Assembly: GCA_963711005.1 (NCBI GenBank)
Contig: CAVQCJ010000002.1
Coordinates: forward strand, 620,001-684,000
Reading direction: 5' to 3'
DNA from: CAVQCJ01 sp963711005
GTDB taxonomy: Bacteria > Actinomycetota > Actinomycetes > Prado026
DNA length: 64,000 nucleotides
The translations under genes and the position numbers were made by a program. The notes beneath the pieces are model-generated. The model was not told the origin of the DNA. It saw nothing but the letters and a program-made list of their open reading frames with translations, and did not search any database. Of this stretch, positions 15,481 through 24,042 are shown one piece after another (the first letter of the stretch is position 1; every line of letters starts with the position of its first letter).

Positions 15481-16930
15481 CTAGTCGGCGCCCCACCCCT
15501 GACCCAACGCATCGGCGAGGAGCTCGTTCATCGAGCCCGAGCGGAAACCCCGCGGGTCGACCTCGACCCGGTCGAAGCCGGCCGCTCGCACCGCCTCGAG
15601 CAGGGCGGGCGTTGCGCCGACCCGGGCCACCGCCTCCGGATCGACCTCGATCCTGGCCGCGTCGCCGAGATCCCGCACCCGAAGGTCACGCACCGTCAGC
15701 CCGGCGGCGGACAGGGCGCCGCGCAGCGCGGTCTCGGCCCATTCCACCCTGGCCAGCCGCTCGCGGGTGACCGGGATGCCGTAGGCCACCCGGCTCGACA
15801 GGCAGGCGGCGGCCGGTTTGTCCCAGGTGGACAGGCCCAGGGCCCGGGACAGCGCCCGCACCTGCGCCTTGGTCAGCCCGGCGTCCAGCAGCGGGGTCAC
15901 CGCCCCGCGTTCCGCGGCGGCACGGATCCCGGGCCGGAAGCCCGCTCGGGCGTCGTCGGCGTTGGTCCCGGTCGCGACCGTCGCCAGCCCGTGCTCGGCC
16001 ACCAGCGGCACCAGCACGTCGATGAGCTCGGACTTGCAGAAGAAGCAGCGGTCGCCGGCGTTGGCGACGTAGCCGTCCCGGGCGAGCTCGTCGGTCTCCG
16101 GCGTCAGGTGCCGCACGCCCAGGCCGGCCGCGAACGCCCGGGCCGCGTCGAGCTCGGTCGCCGGCAACGACGGCGAGACGGCGGTCGCGGCCACCACGTT
16201 CGCGGGGCCGAGCACGTCGGCGGCGACCGCGAGCAGCAAGGCCGAGTCGGCCCCGCCCGAGAAGGCGACGAGCACCGACCCGAGCCCGACCAGCCGCGCG
16301 CGCAACGCGGCCGCGCGCCGGTCGAGCAGCCATCCGTCGTACCAGGCCGGGAACGCGGTGAGATCGTCCAGGACCACGTCGGCGCCGGCCGCGAGCAGCT
16401 CGTCGCGGCTGGACGGTCCGGTGGCCACGGCGACCGCGACGGCCCCGGCCGCCACCGCCGCGCGCACGTCCGCGACGTGGTCCCCGACGTACACGGCGGC
16501 GCCGTGCTCGCGCAGCGCGTCGGTCTTGCCCGGGCCCCACCGCCAGCCCAGCACCTCGTCGGTGACTACGCCGAGGTGGTCCAGGTGCAGCCGCGCGTTG
16601 GGCTCGTACTTCGCGGTGACCACCAGCAGTGCGCCCGCCGCAGGCCCGGACGTGCTCGACTGCCTCGCAGGCCCCGGGCAGTGCCGGTGTCCGGTCGATG
16701 GCGAGCGCCGGGTAGAGGGCCCGGAACCGGTCGCCGGCGGCGGCCACCTGGTCGGCCGGGAACCACAGCGCGAGCTCGTCGTCCAGCGGCGGGCCGAGCC
16801 GGCCTACCGCGGCGTCGCTGTCGATGACGACCCCGCTCTCGGCGGCCAGGGCGTCGTACACCGCCCTGATCCCCGGCCGGCTGTCGATCAGCGTCATGTC
16901 CAGGTCGAAACCGACGACGAGGGCAGCCAC
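15481..16930 (-). CDS. larE: HAD phosphatase-LarE sulfur transferase fusion (one frameshift)
   Basis: From the GTG at 16930 the first about 100 residues are a HAD phosphatase (motif I FDLDMTLIDS). An extra G in a GGG run near 16635-16640 shifts the frame. In the next frame the HAD domain continues (VTAKYEPNARLHLDHLG, GDHVADVRAA) and runs straight into a LarE domain: PP-loop VLVAFSGGADSALLL, GDRCFFCKSEL and AACLSSRVAYGIPVTRERL, the last probably carrying the sulfur-donor Cys. Removing one base gives a single 482-aa protein. LarE proteins donate sulfur to the nickel-pincer cofactor of lactate racemase and related enzymes. No larB or larC is in the window, so the role here is open. Confidence 0.75.
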
Positions 16931-16954
16931 GTCCGGCAGCCTACGTGCGGTGGC

Positions 16955-16960
16955 TACGCT
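16955..16960 (+). promoter_or_regulatory. -10 element of a probable leaderless transcript
   Basis: TACGCT ends 7 bases before the ATG at 16968, in the short divergent spacer with the HAD-LarE gene. Confidence 0.45.
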
Positions 16961-16967
16961 CGTTGCC

Positions 16968-17657
16968 ATGCGACGCATCGGGCTGATCGGCGGGCTCGCC
17001 TGGCCGTCGACGGAGATCTACCACCGGGTCCTCAACGAGGACGTCAACCGCCGGCTCGGCGGCAACCACTCGGCCCGGCTTGCGATCTGGTCCGAGGACT
17101 TCGAGCACGTGGCCGCCCTGCAGCGGGCCGGGAGCTGGGACGAGGCCGGCGAGCTGCTCGCCGGCGGCGCCCGGGCCCTGGAGGCGGCCGGCGCGGAGCT
17201 GCTGGCGATCTGCGCGAACACCATGCACCTGGTCGCCGCGCAGGTCCGCGCGGCGGTCGACATCCCGTTGGTGCACCTCATCGAGGTGGTGGCGGACAGC
17301 GCCGAGGAGGCCGGGCTCAAACACCTGGGCCTGCTGGCGACGGAGTACACGATGACGTCGAGCCTCTACCCGGACGTCTGCGGCCCGCGCGGCATCGACG
17401 TGCTCGTGCCCGGCGAGGAGGACCGGGCCGCCGTGCACGCGTCCATCTACGACGAGCTCACCCGCGGCATCGTCAGCGCCAGGTCCCGTGCGACGGCGTA
17501 CGAGGCCGCGGTCCGTCTCGTCGACGACGGCGCCGACGCGATCGTCCTGGGCTGCACCGAGCTGGCGCTGGTGCTGCACCCCGGCGACCTGCCCGTCCCC
17601 GTCATCGACACCACCGCGCTGCACTGCCGCGCTCTCGTCGACGCCGCGCTCGCCTGA
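16968..17657 (+). CDS. Aspartate/glutamate racemase family protein
   Basis: The ATG at 16968 gives 229 aa, the normal length. The family's two catalytic cysteines are visible: LLAICANTMHL (about residue 83) and IVLGCTELALVL (about 190), plus the N-terminal GLIGGLAWPSTEIYHRVLN. These enzymes interconvert L- and D-aspartate or glutamate by a cofactor-independent two-base mechanism. Which amino acid is used cannot be judged. It is transcribed divergently from the HAD-LarE gene with a leaderless-type -10 element. Confidence 0.88.
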   Translation: MRRIGLIGGLAWPSTEIYHRVLNEDVNRRLGGNHSARLAIWSEDFEHVAALQRAGSWDEAGELLAGGARALEAAGAELLAICANTMHLVAAQVRAAVDIPLVHLIEVVADSAEEAGLKHLGLLATEYTMTSSLYPDVCGPRGIDVLVPGEEDRAAVHASIYDELTRGIVSARSRATAYEAAVRLVDDGADAIVLGCTELALVLHPGDLPVPVIDTTALHCRALVDAALA

Positions 17658-17706
17658 CCGCCGACGCTCCCCGACTTGTGCGCACAAGCCGGGGAGAAGG
17701 AAGGGC

Positions 17707-17712
17707 TAGCGT
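17707..17712 (+). promoter_or_regulatory. -10 element of a probable leaderless transcript
   Basis: TAGCGT ends 7 bases before the ATG at 17720. A short inverted repeat (CCGACTTGTGC / GCACAAGCCGG, 17671-17692) just upstream may end the racemase transcript. Confidence 0.45.
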
Positions 17713-17719
17713 GGGTCGG

Positions 17720-20161
17720 ATGACCGTCCGGAGCCTGGCCGACGCCCTGCGCGCCGCCCCCGACGGAGCCCTCGAAGAGCTGCTGACGACCCGGCCCGAG
17801 CTGCTCGTCCCCGTCCCGGTCGACCTGTCCCAGCTGGCCTACCGGGCCGCGTCGGGTCCGGCCGTGGCCCGGGCCCTGGACCGGCTCGACCGCTGGACGC
17901 TGCAGGTGCTCGAGGCGGCGTGCATCCCCACCCAGGTGACCCGTGCAGGACTGCAGCACCTGCTCGAGCCTGCCCCGTCGGAGGCGGTCGAGGCTGCAAC
18001 CGACGTGCTCCTCGCGCAGTCGCTGCTGTGGGACGACGGCGAGCACCTCAACGCGGTGGCCGGGGTGCGGGAAGTCGCGGGACCGGCCCCGGCCGAGCTC
18101 GGCCCCCCGCTGGAGACGACGCTCGGCGTGCTCCCCCGCAGCCGCCTGCTCGACCTCGTCGAAGACCTCGAGCTGCCCGCCCCCGACGACCCGGACGCGG
18201 CCATCGACCTCCTCATCGAGGCGCTCAGCGACCCCGCGCGCCTCGACCGGCTTGTGGGCCAGGCCCCGGCGGCCGCCCGCGAGCTGCTCGACCGGCTCGC
18301 CTGGGGCCCGCCGGTCGGGACCGTCGAGCGGGCCGACCGCGACGTCCGGGCCGCCACCGCCGCCTCCCCGGTCGACTGGCTGCTGGCGCACGGGCTCCTG
18401 GTCGCCGCCGACGCGAACACCGTCGTCCTCCCCAGCGAGGTTGCGCTGCACCTGCGCGGCGGTCGGGCCTTCCGCGAGCTGTACTGGGAGCCCCCGCAGC
18501 TGTCCACCCGCGCGCAGCCGCCGGTGGACCCGAAGCATGCGGACCGTACGGCGGCCGCCCAGGCCGACGGCTTCGTCCGGCTCGTCGACGAGCTGCTGGA
18601 GACCTGGGGGGTAGACCCGCCCGGAGTGCTCAAGGCCGGCGGCCTGGGCGTGCGCGAGCTGCGCAAGACCGCGACGACGCTCGGCCTGGACGAGTGGGAG
18701 GTCGCCCTGGTCGTCGAGACCGCGCACGCCGCGGGCCTGCTCGGAGCCGGCGGCGCGATGGACACCGAGTGGCTGCCGACACCGGCGTACGACCGGTGGC
18801 GGGCCGAGCCGGTGGCCGACCGATGGGCCGAGCTCGCGTCGGCCTGGCTGCGCACCACCCGGGCGTCCGGGCTGGTGGGGACCCGGGACGACCGGGACAA
18901 GGTGGTGGCCGCGCTCGGCCCGGACGTGGACCGCGGCATCGCACCGCAGACGCGGGCCGGCACCCTGCACCTGCTCGCCTCCGTCCCGCCCGGGACGGTG
19001 GTCCCCGAGGACGACATCGACGCGGCCCTGTACTGGTCGCTGCCCCGCCGCTCCGGCCTGGCGCGGTCACTGATCGTGCGCTGGACCGTGCGCGAGGCCG
19101 AACGGCTCGGCGTCACCGGGGCCGGCACGCTGTCCACCCCCGGCCGGGCGCTGGTCGAGACGACCCGGGACCAGGCCGGCGCCGACGCCGGTCTCGACCG
19201 GGTTGCGGACGCGCTCGAGCCCCTGCTCCCGGCGCCCGTCGACCACGTCCTGCTGCAGGCGGACCTGACCGCGGTGGCGCCCGGTCCGCTCGAGCCCGAG
19301 CTGGCGCAGGCGCTCGCCCTCGCGGCCGACGTGGAGTCCAAGGGCGGCGCCACCGTCTACCGGTTCACACCATCGTCGGTCCGCCGCGCACTGGACGCCG
19401 GCCGCAGTGCCGACGACCTGCACACCCTGCTCGCCACCCGCTCGCGCACACCGGTCCCGCAGCCGCTGACGTACCTGGTCGACGACGTCGCGAGGCGGCA
19501 CGGGCGCATCCGGGTCGGCGCAGCCGCTTCGTACGTCCGCTGCGACGACACGGCCTTGCTGGACGAGCTCACCGCGCTCACCGGGGCGCGCGCGGCCGAG
19601 CTGCGGCTGCGCCGGCTGGCTCCGACGGTGCTGTCGTCCCAGTCGGCGCCGGACGTGCTGCTGGACCGGCTGCGCGAGCTGGGCTACGCCCCCGCCGCCG
19701 AGTCGGCGGACGGGGCGGTCATCCTGCGCCGCTCGGACGCCAGGCGGACCTCCGCCCGCAACCGCCCGCCGCAGCAGTCCTGGCAGGTGGTGACACAGCC
19801 GGCGCGGCCCGGCGCCACGCTGGTGGCCGCCGCCGTGCGGGCGCTGCGCGCCGGGGACCGGGCGTCCCGGGCGCCACGCGGCCAGGTCGTGAGCGGGATG
19901 GCGTCCACCGGGGCGGTTCCCCGCACCGCGGCGACCAGCACGCTGGAGCTGCTGCGGACCGCGATCGAGCGGGCCAGGCCGGTGTGGATCGGCTACGTCG
20001 ACACGCACGGCGGCGTGACCGAGCGGGTGGTCGACCCGGTCCGCCTGGAGGGTGGCTACCTGACGGCGTACGACCACCGGTACGAGGAGGTGCACACGTT
20101 CGCGGTGCACCGGATCACCGGGGTCGCGGCGCTGGACGAGGACGGCGTCGACCAGGCGTAG
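17720..20161 (+). CDS. Helicase-associated (XPB/Ssl2 helicase-like) domain protein with C-terminal WYL-like region
   Basis: The 813-aa product begins MTVRSLADALRAAPDGALEE. It lacks helicase motifs but has the helicase-associated layout: an N-terminal winged-helix-like region (about 1-230), a middle region with VDELLETWGVDPPGVLKAGGLGVREL, and an XPB-like C-terminal segment (about 480-640, with YRFTPSSVRRALDAGRS). The end (about 720-805, WIGYVDTHGGVTERVVDP) resembles a WYL ligand-binding fold. In many actinobacteria this gene sits next to the XPB helicase gene; here that gene is 6 kb downstream. It is probably a DNA-repair partner of XPB. Confidence 0.8.
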   Translation: MTVRSLADALRAAPDGALEELLTTRPELLVPVPVDLSQLAYRAASGPAVARALDRLDRWTLQVLEAACIPTQVTRAGLQHLLEPAPSEAVEAATDVLLAQSLLWDDGEHLNAVAGVREVAGPAPAELGPPLETTLGVLPRSRLLDLVEDLELPAPDDPDAAIDLLIEALSDPARLDRLVGQAPAAARELLDRLAWGPPVGTVERADRDVRAATAASPVDWLLAHGLLVAADANTVVLPSEVALHLRGGRAFRELYWEPPQLSTRAQPPVDPKHADRTAAAQADGFVRLVDELLETWGVDPPGVLKAGGLGVRELRKTATTLGLDEWEVALVVETAHAAGLLGAGGAMDTEWLPTPAYDRWRAEPVADRWAELASAWLRTTRASGLVGTRDDRDKVVAALGPDVDRGIAPQTRAGTLHLLASVPPGTVVPEDDIDAALYWSLPRRSGLARSLIVRWTVREAERLGVTGAGTLSTPGRALVETTRDQAGADAGLDRVADALEPLLPAPVDHVLLQADLTAVAPGPLEPELAQALALAADVESKGGATVYRFTPSSVRRALDAGRSADDLHTLLATRSRTPVPQPLTYLVDDVARRHGRIRVGAAASYVRCDDTALLDELTALTGARAAELRLRRLAPTVLSSQSAPDVLLDRLRELGYAPAAESADGAVILRRSDARRTSARNRPPQQSWQVVTQPARPGATLVAAAVRALRAGDRASRAPRGQVVSGMASTGAVPRTAATSTLELLRTAIERARPVWIGYVDTHGGVTERVVDPVRLEGGYLTAYDHRYEEVHTFAVHRITGVAALDEDGVDQA

Positions 20162-20721
20162 ACCAATGGCCGCGCGAGCGGCCGGTCGGTGACAGTGGTC
20201 CGGCCTACGTCCCCCGACAGCCCCCGACGGCCCCCGGCCCGTAGTCCCCCAGCGCCTCGCCCTGAGGTGGTCGCGTTCCAGCCAGGCTCAGCATCCGTCT
20301 CCCTCCGAAGTGGCGACTGAGGGTATGACGCACCCCTTGGGCCGGTGGATGGACGAACCATGCACTCCGAACGGCACTTCCGGGGCACTGTCAGGCGATG
20401 GCCCGGGTCAGCACCCGGGGGCACTTGTCCGAGGGCATGCGCGTGGTCCCGAAGACCGGCTGATGGCCAGCCACGCAAGGGATCGCGAGGCCGGCCGGCC
20501 GGCCGATCCTGCTCGGCCTACCGAGAGGTCGGCTCGCCCTCGAACCTCACCCATCGGGACTTCGGTTCGAATCCTGGACAGGCCGGGTGCAGCCGGACCA
20601 GGGTTTGTCACGGGCGCGAACGGCTGCAGAAGTCGGGGGCCCGAGACCGTGAGAAGGTCGTGATGAGCGTGATCGAGAACGCCGGCGGCCGGCCGGGGAG
20701 CCGCCACGAGGTGTCGGCATC
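20162..20721. other. 560-bp stretch without a convincing gene
   Basis: ORFs here have no recognisable product and poor coding character. The stretch includes a 7-bp inverted repeat TCGAACC/GGTTCGA (20540-20546 with 20564-20570), a GGCCGGCC-rich run near 20490 and a GAGGTG ribosome site before the redoxin gene. I see no RNA gene. Confidence 0.5.
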
Positions 20722-21738
20722 ATGAGCTGGGACTGGACGACGCCGGCCGGGTTGCACACGCATGGCGCCGAGCTGCCCGTGGAGGGCCGGCTGGCGTCCT
20801 TCGACGGCGCCACGGAGTGGCTCAACTCCGATCCGCTGACGCCGACCGCCCTTCTCGGGAAGGTGGTGCTGGTCGATTTCTGGACGTACACGTGCGTCAA
20901 CTGGCTGCGCCAGCTCCCGTACGTGCGCGCCTGGGCCGACCGGTACGCCGACCACGGACTCGTGGTCGTCGGTGTGCACACGCCCGAGTTCGGCTTCGAA
21001 CGGGACGTGGACAACATCCGTGCCGCGGTGGGGCTGCGGGGCATCGGCTATCCCGTCGCCATCGACAGCAGGTACGACGTGTGGCAGGCGTTCGACAACC
21101 ACTACTGGCCGGCGCTGTACTTCGCCGACGCCCAGGGCCGGATCCGGCACCACCACTTCGGCGAGGGCGAGTACGAGCAGTCGGAGATGGTCATCCAGCA
21201 GCTGCTGCTCGAGGCGGGGTCCAGCCCGGGTCGCGAGCTGGCGTCTGTCCAGCCGCACGGGCTCGAGGTCGCGGCCGACCGGGCCACCCTCCGGACGCCA
21301 GAGACGTACACCGGCTACGACCGCGCCGAGGGGTTCGCGTCACCCGAGGGGCTACGCCCCGACAAGCCGCAGCCGTACACGGCCCCTGTGCAGCTGCGCC
21401 GCAACGAGTGGGCGCTGTCCGGCGAGTGGACGATCGACGGGCAGCCCGCAACGGCCAACACCGCGGGCGGGCAGGTGATGTGCCGGTTCCATGCCCGCGA
21501 CGTCAACTTGGTGATGGGACCGGCGGTGCGCGGGACGTCGCTGCGGTACCGGGTACTCGTCGACGGTCAGCCACCGGGCGCGGCGCACGGCGACGACGTC
21601 GACGAGGCCGGCAACGGGATGCTGGCCGAGCAGCGCCTGCACCAGCTCGTGCGTCAGCACGACGACATCGTCGACCGGACCGCCGAGATCACCTTTCTCG
21701 ACCCTGGGGCACAGATCTTCTGCTTCACGTTCGGCTAG
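20722..21738 (+). CDS. Redoxin/DipZ-type thioredoxin-like protein with CxxW active site
   Basis: The 338-aa protein starts with ATG at 20722. Residues about 30-165 are a thioredoxin-fold redoxin: KVVLVDFWTYTCVNWLRQLPY, VVVGVHTPEFGFERDVDN and HYWPALYFADAQGRI. The usual CxxC is CVNW, so the resolving Cys is missing. Residues about 205-335 form the beta-rich C-terminal domain that follows DipZ-like redoxins (GEWTIDGQPATA...AEITFLDPGAQIFCFTFG). No signal peptide or membrane helix is visible, so it appears cytoplasmic. It may be a peroxiredoxin-like or thiol-regulatory protein rather than a disulfide exchanger. Confidence 0.8.
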   Translation: MSWDWTTPAGLHTHGAELPVEGRLASFDGATEWLNSDPLTPTALLGKVVLVDFWTYTCVNWLRQLPYVRAWADRYADHGLVVVGVHTPEFGFERDVDNIRAAVGLRGIGYPVAIDSRYDVWQAFDNHYWPALYFADAQGRIRHHHFGEGEYEQSEMVIQQLLLEAGSSPGRELASVQPHGLEVAADRATLRTPETYTGYDRAEGFASPEGLRPDKPQPYTAPVQLRRNEWALSGEWTIDGQPATANTAGGQVMCRFHARDVNLVMGPAVRGTSLRYRVLVDGQPPGAAHGDDVDEAGNGMLAEQRLHQLVRQHDDIVDRTAEITFLDPGAQIFCFTFG

Positions 21739-21771
21739 GCCGCACTCCTCCGACATGCCGGTCAGTGCCGC

Positions 21772-22671
21772 CTAGCGCTGCTCGCCCCCGTACTGCCACG
21801 TCGGAGTCCGGCGGCGGTTCGGGCGTCCCTGCTTCGTGCCCACGATGCAGCGAGCGACGCCCGGGACCCGTACGTGGCCATCGTCTTCGTAGGCGCTGAC
21901 CTTGGCGATGACTGCGTTCGCGATCCGCTCCCGCGCCGGTTCGTCGACCTGCTCGAGCGCCGCGACGGCGAGAGAGACGTGCTCGCTGATCATCTGCCAG
22001 TACTCCGCGGGGGATCGCGTCACGAGTACGACGTCGACGTCCCACTCGGCAACGTCGCGCAGCCCGGCGGCCTCGTACAGGGCACTGACATATCCCGGCG
22101 CGGCGCACCGGAACATCGTCGGCCCGTCCGGGTCGGGTGGCGCCAGCGCAGCCTCGGTGGCGATGGTCTGCATGGCGATCGCCGTCCACGGGTTCTCCTC
22201 GGGCTTGACCCATACCGACGAGCAGAGGCGCCCGCCCGGCCTGAGAACGCGCGCGAACTCCGCGGTCGCTCGGGCGACGTCGGGGAAGAACATGTATCCG
22301 AACCGCACCGAGATGCTGTCGAATGTCGCGTCACCGAACGGCAGGTCGTCGGCGCTGCACTCTCTGGTCTCGAAGTTGGCGATCCCTTGCGCGTTCGCCC
22401 GTCGTGTCGCGATGTCGAGCATCTCAGCCGAGAGGTCGGTCAGCACGACGTGTCCGCTCGGCGCGAGCCTGGCGACGGTCAGCCCCGGCTCACCAGTGCC
22501 CGCGGCGATGTCGAGATGCTGCTGGTCGCCGGCGATGCCGAGGCGCTCGATCATGGCGTTGCCCACCGGGCCCAGCTGATCCATGATGATCGAGTCCCAC
22601 TTCTCCCAGCCCGCAGAGAGCCCGGCCCACGTCACCCGCTGACCGTCCCGGATCTCATCGCCGCTCGACAC
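21772..22671 (-). CDS. Class I SAM-dependent methyltransferase (UbiE-like)
   Basis: The GTG at 22671 has GGGAGG just upstream and matches where related proteins begin (SSGDEIRDGQRVTWAGLSAG); an ATG at 22695 adds 8 residues. The product is 299 aa. SAM-binding motif I is HLDIAAGTGEPGL, motif II region VLTDLSAEML, and motif III FPDVARATAEFARVLRPGGRL. A small-molecule substrate is likely, as in UbiE/Coq5-like enzymes. It stands alone between convergent and same-strand neighbours. Confidence 0.85.
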   Translation of the reverse strand: MSSGDEIRDGQRVTWAGLSAGWEKWDSIIMDQLGPVGNAMIERLGIAGDQQHLDIAAGTGEPGLTVARLAPSGHVVLTDLSAEMLDIATRRANAQGIANFETRECSADDLPFGDATFDSISVRFGYMFFPDVARATAEFARVLRPGGRLCSSVWVKPEENPWTAIAMQTIATEAALAPPDPDGPTMFRCAAPGYVSALYEAAGLRDVAEWDVDVVLVTRSPAEYWQMISEHVSLAVAALEQVDEPARERIANAVIAKVSAYEDDGHVRVPGVARCIVGTKQGRPNRRRTPTWQYGGEQR

Positions 22672-22755
22672 AGGCCCTCCCACTGTCGGATCCATCGACC
22701 GGACACGAACCCCGCGCGCGCACGGACTGCCGGCTACCGGGCTCGCCGTCGGGGC

Positions 22756-24042
22756 TCACCCGGAGGGTTCCGGTCTGCGCGTGATGCGGTACCGCAGCAC
22801 GAGGAAGGGCAGGTCGAAGACGCGGAACGCGTGCTCCGCGCCCAGACCCCCGTCGTCGACGAACACCGTGAGCTGCTCGGCGAACCCGTGCACAGCCAGC
22901 GACGTCAGCGCGCGGGTGTCCGGCTCGATGTACGTCAGGTAGTGGCCGGCATGCCCGGCCGGGTCGCCGACGCTGGTCAGCAGCAGCCCGCCGCCGGCGA
23001 TGTTGCGCGGCGCGAGGGTTGCGGTGAAGCTCGCCTGCGGCAGCGGGAACCCGACGCTGACGTACCCCGTTCCGTGGTGCCGGTACGTCGTGTAGATGCC
23101 GATGTAGATCGGCTCGTCGTCGTCCGCGAACGACCGGATCCAGCCGCGCACGACGAGGTCGTCCCGCGTGACCGTGTCGATCCGGGACCGGATCCCCCGC
23201 TGCGTCTCGCGCTGGTTCATCGGCACGTTGGCCTGGCCCAGCGGCCGCGCGACCAGCGAGCGGTACAGCAGGTAGCCCGGCCGCACCCACAGTCGCCACC
23301 GCGGCTCGATGTCCAGGCTGAACCGCGTCGTGTGCTCGTAGAACTCACGCACCGCGGGGTCGACGCCGCCGGGGTCGAAGTCCGGGCCGGCCAGCTCGTC
23401 GAGCGAGCCGATGATCCCGACGTCTGCGGCATCGGTCACGTACTCGCCGCCGATGACCTCGGCGAGCGCTCGGACGTAGCCGGTCCCCACGTACCGGGTC
23501 CGGGCCTCGAGCGGGACGACGAACGGGAGGTCGGCCGCCGGAACGGCCTCGGCCAGCAGGCTCACCTGCTCGGTACGGAACACCAGCGCCGACACCACCC
23601 GGTACGTCACGACCACGGTGGACGCGACCACGGCGGGCGGGACCGGCCGACGGCGAACCGCGAGACCCGCGCCGACGGCGGCGCCGAGCAGCGGCCCCAG
23701 CACCACCTTCTGCGGACGCAGCCCGAGCGCCCCGGCCACGGCGCCGGCGCCGGCACCGACGGCGACCGGCCCGGCGCCCGGAATCAGCCCGGCGGCCCAA
23801 CCGAGCGGTGCCGCTATCGCCCCGCTGGCCGCGATGCGGGACCACAGCGCCGGGATCTCCCCCGGCTGCTGCCGGGCCCTGGCCGCGGCATCGACGACGG
23901 CGAGCCCGATCGCTCCCGCGGTGGCGCCGGCCACCCGCGCCCACGGACCGCGGTGACTGGTCAGCGCGAGCCCGGCCAGCCCGCCCAGCGCCGCGGAGAA
24001 GCCGGTCGAGCCGCCGCGCGGCCGGGCCTCATCCGACGCCAT
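22756..24042 (-). CDS. Unrecognised membrane-associated protein of flippase operon
   Basis: The 428-aa protein starts 14 bp inside the flippase-like gene. Residues about 15-165 are Ala/Gly/Val-rich and hydrophobic with several short potential membrane segments (LGGLAGLALTS, AVGAGAGAVAGALGL, VVASTVVVTYRVVSALV). Residues about 190-428 are soluble-looking, with TRYVGTGYVRALAEVIGGEY, an Arg-rich part (PMNQRETQRGIRSRID) and strands such as YTTYRHHGTGYVSVGFPLP. I do not recognise a family. Overlap with the flippase gene suggests the two act together, perhaps in envelope lipid handling. Confidence 0.65.
   Translation of the reverse strand: MASDEARPRGGSTGFSAALGGLAGLALTSHRGPWARVAGATAGAIGLAVVDAAARARQQPGEIPALWSRIAASGAIAAPLGWAAGLIPGAGPVAVGAGAGAVAGALGLRPQKVVLGPLLGAAVGAGLAVRRRPVPPAVVASTVVVTYRVVSALVFRTEQVSLLAEAVPAADLPFVVPLEARTRYVGTGYVRALAEVIGGEYVTDAADVGIIGSLDELAGPDFDPGGVDPAVREFYEHTTRFSLDIEPRWRLWVRPGYLLYRSLVARPLGQANVPMNQRETQRGIRSRIDTVTRDDLVVRGWIRSFADDDEPIYIGIYTTYRHHGTGYVSVGFPLPQASFTATLAPRNIAGGGLLLTSVGDPAGHAGHYLTYIEPDTRALTSLAVHGFAEQLTVFVDDGGLGAEHAFRVFDLPFLVLRYRITRRPEPSG

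Noticed and set aside
20515..20584. tRNA-like GGTTCGAATCC T-arm sequence
   Set aside because: The T-stem has a mismatch, only five of seven acceptor pairs form and no anticodon arm can be drawn. The motif is better read as one arm of the TCGAACC/GGTTCGA inverted repeat.
20310..20663. 117-codon open frame in the spacer before the redoxin gene
   Set aside because: No ribosome site, composition unlike its neighbours and overlap with an equally long frame in another register. GC-rich DNA gives many such frames.
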